The notes beneath the pieces were generated by a model that worked only from the letters and a program-made list of their open reading frames with translations, did no database searches and was not told the DNA's origin. From Halalkalicoccus tibetensis (GTDB taxonomy: Archaea; Halobacteriota; Halobacteria; Halobacteriales; Halalkalicoccaceae), in contig NZ_JBBMXV010000001.1 of assembly GCF_037996645.1 (NCBI RefSeq), forward strand, positions 667,917 through 731,916: 64,000 bases of DNA. Direction: 5' to 3'. Positions 24,386-33,656 of this stretch are shown here, piece by piece. Every line of letters begins with the position of its first letter. Within the stretch, counting starts at the first letter, position 1. The position numbers and the translations under genes are program-made.

Positions 24386-26121
24386 GTGCGCCCAACCGCG
24401 CGACCCTCTGGGGACGGGCCATCGTCGACGAACTCGTCAAAGCGGGCGTCACCGACGCCTGTATCGCGCCGGGAAGCCGCTCGACCCCGCTGACGGTCGC
24501 CTTCGCCGACCACGACTCGATCACCGTGCACTCCCACCTCGACGAGCGCTCGGCGGCCTTCTACGCGCTCGGGCGCGCGAAGCGCACGGGCGAGCCGACG
24601 CCGCTGGTCTGCACCTCCGGGACGGCCGCCGCGAACTTTCACCCCGCCGTGATCGAGGCCTCCCAGTCGCGGGTCCCGATGCTGCTTCTGACCGCCGACC
24701 GCCCCGCGGAACTGCGCGATTCGGGCGCGAACCAGACGATCGACCAGACGAAGCTCTACGGCGACGCGGTCCGGAGCTACCGCGAGCTCCCCGAGCCCGC
24801 ACCCGAGGACAGGCGGCTCCGCTCGCTCCGGACGACCGTCTGTCGAGCCCTCTCGGAGACCACGGGAACGCCCGCAGGTCCGGTCCACCTGAACGCGCCG
24901 TTCGCCAAGCCGCTCGAACCCACCGAGGTCGAGGACGACGTGCCCGCGGACCTCGCCGAGCGCGCTCCCCTCGCTGCCGAGGGCCGGGAGGGCCCGTTCG
25001 TCTCGGTCTCACGGGGCCGACCGACCCTCCCGGCGGCCGACCGCCGCCGGCTCCTTGAGGCGATCCGGAACGCCGAGCGCGGACTGATCGTCGCCGGGCC
25101 CGCCGACCGACTTGGCGGCGAGGCGATCCGCGAGCTCGGCCGAAAGACGGGGTTTCCGGTCCTCGCCGACCCGCTCTCGGGGGTCCGCTTCGGTCCCGGT
25201 GAGGGGCCCGTCGTCGGCGGCTACGACTCCTGGCTCCCCGCCGTCGAGCCCCCCGACCCCGACCTCGTGTTGCGGTTCGGCGCCTCGCCGACCTCCAAAA
25301 CGCTCCGGGAGTACCTGCGGGACACCGACGCCCGCCAGTTCATCGTCGACCCCGCCGGCGAGTGGCGCGAGGCGACGTTCACGGCGACGGACCTCGTCGC
25401 CGCCGACGGGACCGAACTCGCCCGGGCACTCGCCGCGGAGATCGATCCCTCCGCGGCGAACGACGACTGGCGAGAGCGATTCGAGCGCGCCGAGAGGGAG
25501 TACTGGGGGCTGATCGACGCGGAGGGCGACGAGCTCTTCGAGGGCGCGGTCCTCGAACGCGTCTTCCGGGACGCGCCCGACCCCGCGACGCTGTTCGTCT
25601 CGAACTCGATGCCGATCCGCGACGCCGACCGCTTCGCGCGGCCCCGCGATGCGGCCCTCACCGTCCTCGGCAACCGCGGCGCCAGCGGGATCGACGGGAT
25701 CACGAGCAGCGCGCTGGGTGCCGGGAGCGCCACCAACGACTCGCTCGTTCTGGTCACGGGCGACCTCGCCTACTACCACGACACCAACGGCCTGCTCGCG
25801 CTTTCCCGATGTGGGGTCGACGCCACGATCGTCCTGCTCAACAACGACGGCGGCGGCATCTTCCACATGCTCCCGATCGAGGGGTTCGATCCGCCCTTTA
25901 CCGGCCAGTTCAAAACCCCGCATGGCCTCGACTTCGCGCCGACGGCCGACCTCTACGGCTTCGAGTTCGTCCGGACGGATTCCCTCTCGGAGTTCGAGGA
26001 CGCGTATGCGGCCTCGCTCTCGAGCCCGGGCACGCAGGTGATCGAGGTCGTCACGGACAGCGAGGCGAGCCATCGACGGCGCGAGGCGGTCCACGAGCGG
26101 GTCAACGAGCGTCTCGGATGA
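24382..26121 (+). CDS. menD: 2-succinyl-5-enolpyruvyl-6-hydroxy-3-cyclohexene-1-carboxylate synthase
   Basis: Thiamine-diphosphate enzyme joining isochorismate and 2-oxoglutarate. The N-terminal block CIAPGSRSTPLTVAF and HLDERSAAFYALG (with the ThDP-activating Glu) matches MenD. The C-terminal ThDP motif runs GDLAYYHDTNGL to NNDGGGIFHMLP, with the metal-binding Asp and Asn. 579 aa, full length. The start at 24382 overlaps the menF stop by four bases; the long open frame upstream is the shadow of menF. Confidence 0.95.
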   Translation: MSAPNRATLWGRAIVDELVKAGVTDACIAPGSRSTPLTVAFADHDSITVHSHLDERSAAFYALGRAKRTGEPTPLVCTSGTAAANFHPAVIEASQSRVPMLLLTADRPAELRDSGANQTIDQTKLYGDAVRSYRELPEPAPEDRRLRSLRTTVCRALSETTGTPAGPVHLNAPFAKPLEPTEVEDDVPADLAERAPLAAEGREGPFVSVSRGRPTLPAADRRRLLEAIRNAERGLIVAGPADRLGGEAIRELGRKTGFPVLADPLSGVRFGPGEGPVVGGYDSWLPAVEPPDPDLVLRFGASPTSKTLREYLRDTDARQFIVDPAGEWREATFTATDLVAADGTELARALAAEIDPSAANDDWRERFERAEREYWGLIDAEGDELFEGAVLERVFRDAPDPATLFVSNSMPIRDADRFARPRDAALTVLGNRGASGIDGITSSALGAGSATNDSLVLVTGDLAYYHDTNGLLALSRCGVDATIVLLNNDGGGIFHMLPIEGFDPPFTGQFKTPHGLDFAPTADLYGFEFVRTDSLSEFEDAYAASLSSPGTQVIEVVTDSEASHRRREAVHERVNERLG

Positions 26122-26157
26122 ACGAAGCTTTTGTCGGCCGGTTACGTACTGGCGCGT

Positions 26158-27069
26158 ATGGTTTCCGACCTCTTCGACCCCGATCGCTGGGAGGCGATCG
26201 ATCACGACTTCGACGACGTCACCTATCACCGCGCGCGCGAGACCGGCGCGGTTCGGATCGCCTTCGACCGCCCCGCGGTGCGTAACGCCTTCCGGCCCGG
26301 CACCGTCGACGAGCTGTATCGCGCGCTGGACCACGCACGAAAGCAGACCGACGTCGGCTGCGTGCTGCTGACCGGCAACGGCCCCTCGCCGAAGGACGGC
26401 GGCTGGGCGTTCTGTTCGGGCGGCGACCAGTCCGTGCGGGGCGGTTCGGGCTACGAGTACCGCGGCGACGACGAAGCCGACGCGGACGACTCCGACGACG
26501 TCCGCGAGGCCAAAGCCGGACGACTCCACATCCTCGAGGTCCAGCGGCTCATCCGCTTCATGCCCAAACCGGTCGTCGCCGTCGTGCCGGGTTGGGCGGT
26601 CGGGGGCGGCCATTCCCTCCACGTGATCTGTGACATGACGCTGGCGAGCGAGGAGCACGCGAAGTTCCTCCAGACCGACCCCGACGTCGCGAGCTTCGAC
26701 GCGGGGTTCGGGTCGGCCTATCTCGCCCGACAGGTCGGCCAGAAGAAGGCCAGGGAGGTCTTCTTCCTCGGGAAGACCTACTCCGCCGAGGAAGCGGTGG
26801 AGATGGGGATGGCGAACGAGGCGGTCGCCCACGAGGAGCTGGAGGAGACGGCCCTCGAGTGGGCCGAGGCGATCACCTCGAAGAGCCCGACCGCGATCCG
26901 CATGCTGAAGTTCGGGTTCAACGCGGTCGACGACGGGATGGTCGGCCAGCAGGTGTTCGCCGGCGAGGCCACCCGATTGGGCTACATGACCGACGAGGCC
27001 CAGGAAGGCAGGGACGCCTTCCTCGAGAAGCGCGACCCCGACTTCGACGACTACCCCTGGCACTACTGA
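26158..27069 (+). CDS. menB: 1,4-dihydroxy-2-naphthoyl-CoA synthase
   Basis: Crotonase-family enzyme that closes the naphthalene ring from O-succinylbenzoyl-CoA. The oxyanion-hole segment GGWAFCSGGDQSVRG, then WAVGGGHSLHVICDM and the conserved TDPDVASFDAGFGSAYLA are MenB-specific. 303 aa, a little longer than bacterial MenB because of an acidic insert (DDEADADDSDD) near residue 105. The start is set at MVSDLFDP (26158). It follows menD by 36 bp. Confidence 0.95.
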   Translation: MVSDLFDPDRWEAIDHDFDDVTYHRARETGAVRIAFDRPAVRNAFRPGTVDELYRALDHARKQTDVGCVLLTGNGPSPKDGGWAFCSGGDQSVRGGSGYEYRGDDEADADDSDDVREAKAGRLHILEVQRLIRFMPKPVVAVVPGWAVGGGHSLHVICDMTLASEEHAKFLQTDPDVASFDAGFGSAYLARQVGQKKAREVFFLGKTYSAEEAVEMGMANEAVAHEELEETALEWAEAITSKSPTAIRMLKFGFNAVDDGMVGQQVFAGEATRLGYMTDEAQEGRDAFLEKRDPDFDDYPWHY

Positions 27070-27129
27070 GGCAGCGAACGACGACGGATCGGCTTATGCC
27101 GTCGGGAAACGAAGAACGGCCCGAACCGC

Positions 27130-27636
27130 ATGCTCGATCCCGTCGTCGACGCCGCCTTCTCGCTGCTGGTGGTCGTCGGCCTCCCGGCGCTGTTCGTCTT
27201 CTTCCTCCTCAAGGGGGCGCTCGTCGGGAAGTTCCTGCCGACCTCGCTGTTCCTGCCGGGCTACGTCTTCGCGGTCTCGCCCTCGGGGGCGGGGCTCGTC
27301 GCGATCGTCGTCGTCAGCACCGTCGGCTACGCGGCCGGGCAGCTGCTGGTCTACTACGGCGCCCGCAGGAACGGGGTATCGTTCCTCCGGTCGGCCCCCC
27401 GGATCCGGCTCTCGGAGGCACGCCTGCGCCGATCGGAGGAGCTGTTCGACCGGTATGGCGGCCCGGCGATCTTCGTCACGAACATGATCCCCTATCTGGG
27501 CGGGCTCGCCCTGATCCCGGCGGGGATCGCCTCCTATCACCTCCGGGGCGTGCTCGTCTACGCGCTGAGCTCGACGCTGATCTACCATGCCGCGCTGGTC
27601 GCCGCCGCGGCCGGCGTCGTGGACCTCCTCCTGTAG
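27130..27636 (+). CDS. DedA/VTT-domain membrane protein
   Basis: 168-aa membrane protein with about four hydrophobic segments. The VTT/DedA-type core is visible as GALVGKFLPTSLFLPGYVF and ELFDRYGGPAIFVTNMIPYL, where bacterial DedA proteins have an F..R-type turn and a GG/P motif. DedA proteins are implicated in lipid scrambling or membrane homeostasis. It sits 60 bp after menB and may be co-transcribed, but is not a known menaquinone gene. Confidence 0.75.
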   Translation: MLDPVVDAAFSLLVVVGLPALFVFFLLKGALVGKFLPTSLFLPGYVFAVSPSGAGLVAIVVVSTVGYAAGQLLVYYGARRNGVSFLRSAPRIRLSEARLRRSEELFDRYGGPAIFVTNMIPYLGGLALIPAGIASYHLRGVLVYALSSTLIYHAALVAAAAGVVDLLL

Positions 27637-28197
27637 CTACTCGCCGTCCTCGCCGCCCCCTTCTCCCGGCTTCCAGCCGACGAACTCCCCCTCCAGTTCG
27701 ACGCCCAGCGCGTCGATGATCCCGCCGAGGCCGGCGTATCCCTCCGCGAGCGCCGCGATCCCGACCACCGCCGACTCGTCGTAGTGCTCCGCGATGGCCT
27801 CGTGCTCTCGATCGTCGACCTCGCCGCGGACGACCGCGACCGCGTATCGAAGCAGGGCCGCCTCCTCGCCGTCGAACTCGTCGAACTTCCCGCCCGAGAC
27901 CGCGGCGATCGTTTCGTCGTCGATCCCGACGTCCCGTGCGATGTTGACGTGCTGATGGAACTCGTACTCGTTTCCGATCTCCCGGGTCACCGCGAGGATC
28001 ACGAGCTCCCGGCGCCGATCGGTGAGGCCGCTGTCGCTCCAGAGCGAGGAGAGGAAGCCACGCAGCCCGGCGAGCACCGCGGGGTTGTTGCCGAGCGCCC
28101 GATACACGTGCAGCGGGCGGTCCTGCAGCGACGAGACGAGCAGGTCTCGATGCTGTTCGGGGACGTCCTCGCTTTCGACGTAGGGTACGCGGGCCAT
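27637..28197 (-). CDS. Carboxymuconolactone decarboxylase (AhpD-like) family protein
   Basis: 186-aa helical protein. The family segment RRRELVILAVTREIGNEYEF followed by HQHVNIARDVG supplies the conserved Glu and His, but the CxxC of AhpD-type peroxidase partners is absent, so redox activity of that kind is unlikely. The substrate is unknown. The stop abuts the dedA-like stop (convergent). Confidence 0.82.
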   Translation of the reverse strand: MARVPYVESEDVPEQHRDLLVSSLQDRPLHVYRALGNNPAVLAGLRGFLSSLWSDSGLTDRRRELVILAVTREIGNEYEFHQHVNIARDVGIDDETIAAVSGGKFDEFDGEEAALLRYAVAVVRGEVDDREHEAIAEHYDESAVVGIAALAEGYAGLGGIIDALGVELEGEFVGWKPGEGGGEDGE

Positions 28198-28267
28198 ACC
28201 GGGCGAACGACGGGACAGGAGTTAGATCTATGTGCCTCGGTATCACTCACCGGCTCGGGTCGCGTGG

Positions 28268-28471
28268 TTACTCCGTTCGCAGCCACGAGCGAACGCCCAC
28301 CGCCACGGCGACGACGGCGAACCCGACTCCGAGCAGCCAGCCGGGCGATCCCACGGGAGCACCCCACGAGCCGCCCGAAAACGCGACCGAGACCAGGAAC
28401 GTCGCCAGCCCCAGCAGGAACACCGCCAACGCCACCGGCGACGAACGGGCCTCCGAGAGCGTGTATCGCAT
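28268..28471 (-). CDS. Small two-helix membrane protein
   Basis: 67 aa: MRYTLSEARSSPVALAVFLL begins the first helix, and GWLLGVGFAVVAVAVGV is the second, with a basic end (RSWLRTE). The ATG at 28471 is chosen because it opens directly onto the first helix. Function unknown; it lies between the CMD-family gene and the divergent menA. Confidence 0.6.
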   Translation of the reverse strand: MRYTLSEARSSPVALAVFLLGLATFLVSVAFSGGSWGAPVGSPGWLLGVGFAVVAVAVGVRSWLRTE

Positions 28472-28560
28472 ACATGTGATGTGTTCCCAAACAACAAGTA
28501 ACTTTCCACCGTCAGATCGAACCACAGGCGCTATGCGCCGCCACCGGCAACTGGGGACGA

Positions 28561-29496
28561 ATGAGCACGGTCGACGTCTCCCGACGGAAAGCGTGGCTGA
28601 TGGCCGCACGCCCGCAGACGCTCCCGGTGGCCGCGGCGCCGATCCTGGTGGGGGTGGGCCTCGCGCTCGAGGACGGCGTCTTCGCCCTCCTGCCCGCGCT
28701 CGCGGCGTTCGTGGGCGCGGCGCTGATCCAGATCGGGACGAACTTCGCGAACGACTACTACGACGCGATCAAGGGCGCCGACACCGACGACCGCGAGGGC
28801 TTTACTCGAGTGACGCAGTCGGGGCTGATCGCCCCCGAGGAGGTCAAGCGCGCGATGGCGCTCACGTTCGCGCTCGCGATCCTCGTGGGCTCCTATCTGG
28901 TCTACGTCGGCGGGGTCCCGATCCTCGCCATCGGCCTCGCGAGCGTCGCAAGCGGGATCGCCTACACCGGCGGCCCCTACCCCTTCGGCTACCGCGGGCT
29001 GGGCGACCTCTTCGTCTTCGTCTTCTTCGGGCTGGTCGCGGTGACGGGGACCTACTACGTCCAGGCCGCCGCGGTCCTCGCCGAGCCGTTCCCCCTCTGG
29101 ATCCCGCCCGGCACGGTCACCCTCGAGGCGGCCGTCGCGAGCCTCCCGGTCGCCGCCCTCGCCACCACGATCCTCGTGATCAACAACGTCCGGGACCTCG
29201 AGACCGACCGCGAGGCGGGCAAGCGGACCCTCGCGGTCATGCTCGGCTACCGGTTCAGCAGGGCCGAGTTCGTCAGCCTGTTCGCGCTGGCGTATCTCAC
29301 CCCACTGTGGTTCCTCGCGTCGGGCTTCGGCCTCCCGGTCCTGCTCCCCTATCTGACCCTCCCCTACGCGGCGCTGCTGGTTCGGACGCTGCTCACCCGG
29401 ACCTCGGGCGAGGCGCTCAACCCGGCGCTCGAACGCAACGGCAAACTGATCGCGGCCTTCGCCGCGCTGTTCGCGATCGGGCTGGTGATGGGATGA
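28561..29496 (+). CDS. menA: 1,4-dihydroxy-2-naphthoate polyprenyltransferase
   Basis: UbiA-family integral membrane enzyme that attaches the polyprenyl tail to dihydroxynaphthoate. First Asp-rich motif is [17 protein letters not shown]; second is [16 protein letters not shown]; both bind the Mg-diphosphate. About eight to nine transmembrane helices, 311 aa. The N-terminal [18 protein letters not shown] is typical of MenA. The stop overlaps the menC start by four bases. Confidence 0.93.
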   Translation: MSTVDVSRRKAWLMAARPQTLPVAAAPILVGVGLALEDGVFALLPALAAFVGAALIQIGTNFANDYYDAIKGADTDDREGFTRVTQSGLIAPEEVKRAMALTFALAILVGSYLVYVGGVPILAIGLASVASGIAYTGGPYPFGYRGLGDLFVFVFFGLVAVTGTYYVQAAAVLAEPFPLWIPPGTVTLEAAVASLPVAALATTILVINNVRDLETDREAGKRTLAVMLGYRFSRAEFVSLFALAYLTPLWFLASGFGLPVLLPYLTLPYAALLVRTLLTRTSGEALNPALERNGKLIAAFAALFAIGLVMG

Positions 29497-30521
29497 GGGT
29501 CGAGGAGTTCTCCCTGTCCCTCGAAACGCCGCTCTCGACGGCGGCCGGCGAGATCCGCGAGCGGCGGGGCGTGGCCGTCGGGATCGGCGACGGCGTTGGC
29601 GAGGCGATGCCGCTTCCCGGCTGGACCGAGTCGTTCGAGGAGTGCCGGGAGGCCCTCGCGGACGTCGGCAAGTCCGACCCCTCGTCCGCGCTCGCGGACC
29701 TCGACGACCGCCCCGCAGCACGCCACGGCCTCTCGCTCGCGCTCGCCGACCGGGACGCTCGCGATGCCGGACGCTCGCTCGCTCAGCACCTGGGCGCGGG
29801 CGGGGGGTCAAAGGGCCCGGTCGAATCGGTGCCCGTCAACGCCACCGTCGGCGACGGCTCGGTCGAGAAGACCGCCGACGCTGCCCGGAAGGCGATCGCA
29901 GAGGGGTTCGGGACGGTCAAATGCAAGGTCGGCGCGCGCCCGGTCGAGGAGGACGTCGAGCGCGTCCGCGCGGTCCGCGGGGCGATCGGGAACGGGCCCG
30001 CGCTCCGGCTCGACGCCAACGGGGGGTGGAACCGGGAGGAAGCCGAACACGCCCTCAATTCGCTCGCCGAGTTCGACATCGAGTACGTCGAGCAGCCGCT
30101 TCCGGCCGACGACGTCGCGGGCCACCGCGAACTCACCTCCTCTATGCCGATCGCGCTCGACGAGTCGCTGGCCGGGCGCAGGGCCGAGGAGATCGAGGGA
30201 CTGGCCGACGCGGCCGACGTCTTCGTCCTGAAGCCGATGGCGCTGGGCGGGGTCGATCGGGCGGTCGAACTGGGGCGGCGACTCGACAGCGTCGTCGTGA
30301 CGACCACCATCGACGCCGTCGTCGCCCGAACGGCAGCGATCCACGCCGCCGCGGCGCTCGATCCCGACCACGCCTGCGGGCTTGCGACCGCCGACCTGCT
30401 CGCCGGGGACCTCGCGCCCGATCCCGCGCCCGTTACTGATGGTCGGATCGAGGTCCCGCAGGGGCCGGGACTGGGAACTGACGGACCCTGGAGCGAGAAC
30501 GGGGGTGGGGATGATGCGTGA
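29493..30521 (+). CDS. menC: O-succinylbenzoate synthase
   Basis: Enolase-superfamily dehydratase forming O-succinylbenzoate. Catalytic Lys pair is in VKCKVG, metal ligands follow as LRLDANGGW, EYVEQPLP and ALDESLAG, and the second catalytic Lys is in VLKPMALGG. 342 aa. It overlaps menA by ATGA and menE by 11 bases, so the three are surely co-translated. Assignment over other muconate-lactonizing relatives rests on this context. Confidence 0.92.
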   Translation: MRVEEFSLSLETPLSTAAGEIRERRGVAVGIGDGVGEAMPLPGWTESFEECREALADVGKSDPSSALADLDDRPAARHGLSLALADRDARDAGRSLAQHLGAGGGSKGPVESVPVNATVGDGSVEKTADAARKAIAEGFGTVKCKVGARPVEEDVERVRAVRGAIGNGPALRLDANGGWNREEAEHALNSLAEFDIEYVEQPLPADDVAGHRELTSSMPIALDESLAGRRAEEIEGLADAADVFVLKPMALGGVDRAVELGRRLDSVVVTTTIDAVVARTAAIHAAAALDPDHACGLATADLLAGDLAPDPAPVTDGRIEVPQGPGLGTDGPWSENGGGDDA

Positions 30522-31974
30522 TCCCGTCAGCTACCAGCGCCACGCCGTCCCCCATGCCACGGCACTGGTCGACGCCGGGACCGACGAGGAGTGGACGTAC
30601 GCCGAACTCGACCGGGTGGTGGGACGGACCGCCGGTCGGCTGTGGTCGCTCGGACTCCAACCGGGCGATCAACTGGGCGTGCTCGCCGACACCTCCCCCG
30701 AGTTCGTACGCATCGTCCACACGGCGTGGCGGGTCGGGGCGGTGTTGGTCCCGTTCAACACCCGGCTGCCCGAGGCGGAGCTCCGCGAGCAGGTCCGGAG
30801 GGTCGACGCGACGGCGATCCTCGCCGAGGAAGGGTATGCAGAGCGCGCGCGGGCGGTCGCTGACGCCCCGGTCGAACCGCTTCCGGCGCTCGCCGAGGAG
30901 CCGGTCGCCGAGTTCGGCGCCGAGGACCCGCCGATCGACTCCCCTCGCGCCATGCTCTTCACCTCAGGGACGACTGGCGAGCCGAAGGCGGTCGTCCTCA
31001 CGGGCCGGAACCTGCTCTCGAGCGCCGTCGCCTCCGCGTTCCGGCTGGGTGTCCTGCCCGACGACCGCTGGTACGACCCGCTCGCGGGCTACCACATGGG
31101 CGGGCTCGCGCCGATCGTCCGTTCGGCGCTCTCCGGCACCCGCGTCGTCCTTCCCGGAGGAAGCGGCTTTGACGCGGGGCGGGCGCTCGACGACCTCCAC
31201 GAACACGACGCCACGGGCGTCTCCGTGGTCCCGACGATGCTCGACCGGCTGCTCGACGCGGGCGATCCCCCCGACTCGCTGCGGTTCGTCCTCACGGGGG
31301 GCGCGCCGACCCCGCCGGAGCTGATCGCGCGCTGTGGGGAGCGCGGGGTCCCGATCCACCCCACCTACGGCATGACCGAGACGGCCTCGCAGGTCGCGAC
31401 CGCCCGGCCCGAGGAAGCGTACGCCGAGCCCGAGCGTGCCGGCCACCCGCTCGCGTTCACCCGCGTCCGGGCGGTCGACGGGGACGAGCCCCTCGGACCC
31501 GGCGAACCCGGCGAGCTCGTCGTCTCGGGGCCCACAGTAATGGAAGGGTACTACGACGACCCGGAAACCAATGATCGGGTCTTCGGGCCCTACGGCTTCC
31601 GGACGGGCGACCTCGGGGTCGTCGAGGGGGACGGCTCGGTTCGTGTCATCGGGCGCGTCGACGACGCGATCATCACCGGCGGCGAGAACGTCCATCCCGC
31701 CGAGATCGCCCGCGTCCTCCGCGACCGTTCGGGGGTCGAGGACTGCGCCGTCGTCGGCCTGTCCGACCCCGAATGGGGCGAGCGGGTCTGTGCGCTGGTC
31801 GTCGGCGACGTCGCGGAGCCCGCCCTCCGGGAGTTCCTCGAGGGCCGGCTCGCGGACTACAAGCGCCCGAAGACGATCGCGTTCGCCGACGAACTGCCCC
31901 GCACCGCCTCGGGCACGGTCGACCGCGGGGCCGTCCGCGAGCTCCTCGCGGAGCGCTCAGAGCCCCTCGAGTAG
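30511..31974 (+). CDS. menE: O-succinylbenzoate-CoA ligase
   Basis: Adenylate-forming enzyme activating O-succinylbenzoate with CoA. The P-loop is LFTSGTTGEPKAVVLTGRN; further motifs are GGAPTPPELI, YGMTETASQVA, FRTGDLGVVEGDG and the C-terminal KRPKTIAFADELPRTASGTV with the catalytic lysine region. About 487 aa. Two ATGs (30511, 30514) are adjacent, both inside menC. The end overlaps the convergent aminotransferase by 18 bp. Confidence 0.93.
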   Translation: MMRDPVSYQRHAVPHATALVDAGTDEEWTYAELDRVVGRTAGRLWSLGLQPGDQLGVLADTSPEFVRIVHTAWRVGAVLVPFNTRLPEAELREQVRRVDATAILAEEGYAERARAVADAPVEPLPALAEEPVAEFGAEDPPIDSPRAMLFTSGTTGEPKAVVLTGRNLLSSAVASAFRLGVLPDDRWYDPLAGYHMGGLAPIVRSALSGTRVVLPGGSGFDAGRALDDLHEHDATGVSVVPTMLDRLLDAGDPPDSLRFVLTGGAPTPPELIARCGERGVPIHPTYGMTETASQVATARPEEAYAEPERAGHPLAFTRVRAVDGDEPLGPGEPGELVVSGPTVMEGYYDDPETNDRVFGPYGFRTGDLGVVEGDGSVRVIGRVDDAIITGGENVHPAEIARVLRDRSGVEDCAVVGLSDPEWGERVCALVVGDVAEPALREFLEGRLADYKRPKTIAFADELPRTASGTVDRGAVRELLAERSEPLE

Positions 31975-33063
31975 GGCGTCGATATCGGATTCTGTGTTGA
32001 TCGCGTGGACCGACGCCCGGATCGCCTTCGGGTCAGGAAGCGTTCGAACCTGTATTCCCTGCTCCGCGAGTCGTTCGACGGTCTTCTCAGGGCTCTCGTC
32101 CGTAAACGTCACCAGCCCGCTCTCGTACTTGCGGGGGCTCAGCAGGCGCTCCTCGCCGAGCCCCTCCTTGAGCCGATCGGTCAGCTCGGCGATTCGGGAC
32201 TCGATGGTGTCGTAGCCCACCTGCTCCATCGTTTCGATGGCTTCGGCGAGCGCGGCGTACGGCGCGGGGTTGGTCGTGCCGACCTCGAGCCGGCGGGCCC
32301 CTTCGTGGAAGGCGTAGGACTCGGCGTCGGGTTCGGCGACGCTGCGATACCCTATCGAGCGGGGTTCGATCTCCGCGAGGAACTCGGGCGAGACGGCGAG
32401 GAAACCGGCACCCCACGTCCCGAGCAGCCACTTGTGGCCCGCCGCGGCGACCGCGTCCGCGCCCCACTCCTCGACGTCGAGCTCGGTCTGCCCCGGCATC
32501 TGCACCGCGTCGACCAGCACCCGCGCGCCGGCGTCGTGGGCGATCTCGACCAGCTTCTCTACCGGGAGTCGCGTCCCGTGGGTCCAGGTGAGTGCGCTGA
32601 AACAGACCAGCCGCGCGTCCGCGACCGCCTCGGCGTATTCGTCGGGATCGATCCGCCCCTCGTGGGTCTCGAGTACCCTGACCTCGAGGTCGTTGACGTC
32701 GGCCAGCCGTTGCCATGGCAGGATCCCCGCCGAGTGTTCGAGATCGGTACGCACGACGACGTCGCCGGGCTCGAAGTCGACCGCGCCCGCGATCCGGTTG
32801 ATGCCATCGGTCGTGCTCTGGGTCATCGCCACTCGCCGCTCGTCGGTGCCCAACAGCTCCGCCACCGCCCCACGAGCCTCGTCGTAGACCCGGTTCGCCG
32901 TGACGTACATCCCCTCGCCGGCGGGCGAGTCGTACTCGTGGTGCTCGAGACAGCCGGTCGCGGCCTCGACGATCCGTCGGGGACTGGGCCCGCTCGCGCC
33001 CGTGTTGAGGTAGGTGCAGTTCTCGAACCCCGGCGTCTCGGCCCTGAGCTCCTCGGGAGTCAT
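31957..33063 (-). CDS. Class V aminotransferase / cysteine desulfurase-like protein
   Basis: PLP enzyme of fold type I, 368 aa. Key blocks: TYLNTGASGPSPRR at the N-terminus, TQSTTDGINRIAG, VLVDAVQMPGQTELDV with the PLP-ring Asp, and AAGHKWLLGTWGAGFLA with the Schiff-base Lys. There is no evident SufS/NifS-type catalytic cysteine loop near the C-terminus, so desulfurase activity is unproven. The start at 33063 (MTPEELRAETPGFEN) fits better than 33090. No sulfur-cluster genes are adjacent. Confidence 0.8.
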   Translation of the reverse strand: MTPEELRAETPGFENCTYLNTGASGPSPRRIVEAATGCLEHHEYDSPAGEGMYVTANRVYDEARGAVAELLGTDERRVAMTQSTTDGINRIAGAVDFEPGDVVVRTDLEHSAGILPWQRLADVNDLEVRVLETHEGRIDPDEYAEAVADARLVCFSALTWTHGTRLPVEKLVEIAHDAGARVLVDAVQMPGQTELDVEEWGADAVAAAGHKWLLGTWGAGFLAVSPEFLAEIEPRSIGYRSVAEPDAESYAFHEGARRLEVGTTNPAPYAALAEAIETMEQVGYDTIESRIAELTDRLKEGLGEERLLSPRKYESGLVTFTDESPEKTVERLAEQGIQVRTLPDPKAIRASVHAINTESDIDALLEGL

Positions 33064-33146
33064 GGACCGGCCTACGGACAGGGCCGTCATGACCCTCCCG
33101 GTCGCGGACGGTCAACGTTAAAGGCGTCGGGCGGCGTTGTTCGGGT

Positions 33147-33500
33147 ATGAGCGCCGCCGAACTCGAAGCCGAGCTGTCGGAGGACGAACGCGCCGGCCTC
33201 GAACTCGTCCGCCAGAGCGGGGGGATCCACCAGAGCGACTTCTGGAAGGAACTGGACGTCTCCTCGCGAAAGGGTAGCCGGATCGTCGACAAACTCGCGG
33301 AGTCTGAGCTGATCGAGCGCCACGACACCGTCTACAACGGCCACAACACCTACCTGCTCACCCCCGCGGCCCGCGATCTGGACTTCTCGCTGCTGATGGC
33401 CGGCGACATGCTCTCACCCTTCATCGGCGAGGAGGAGATCGACGCCAACAGCGACGCCTTCTCGCAGTGGATCATGAACCTCGCCTACGAGGAGTACTGA
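33147..33500 (+). CDS. Winged-helix transcriptional regulator
   Basis: 117-aa protein with a central winged helix: GGIHQSDFWKELDVSSRKGS as helix-turn-helix, RIVDKLAESELIERH as recognition helix and start of the wing, then YLLTPAARD. A TATA-like gttaaagg (about 33116) lies 26 bp ahead of the ATG, implying a leaderless mRNA. It is divergent from the aminotransferase gene by 83 bp. Ligand and target unknown. Confidence 0.78.
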   Translation: MSAAELEAELSEDERAGLELVRQSGGIHQSDFWKELDVSSRKGSRIVDKLAESELIERHDTVYNGHNTYLLTPAARDLDFSLLMAGDMLSPFIGEEEIDANSDAFSQWIMNLAYEEY

Positions 33501-33559
33501 ACGCACGTTTTTACCCCACCCCACTCGCTTCGCTCGGGGGCGGGCCAAAAACCTGTCTG

Positions 33560-33643
33560 GCGGGACCGAAGGTCCCGCTGGCGCCACTGAGCTAGGCTCA
33601 GTGAGCGCACTAAAAACTCTCGTCACGGCTCCGCCGCGACGAG
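33560..33643. repeat. Cluster of three short-loop hairpins
   Basis: Three hairpins in a row: GCGGGACC-gaa-GGTCCCGC (33560-33578), CACTGAGC-tag-GCTCAGTG (33585-33603) and CTCGTC-a-CGGC-tcc-GCCG-c-GACGAG (33619-33643). They fill the gap between two convergent genes. They may end transcription from both sides or belong to a palindromic repeat family. Confidence 0.75.
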
Positions 33644-33656
33644 CCCGCGTCTCGTC

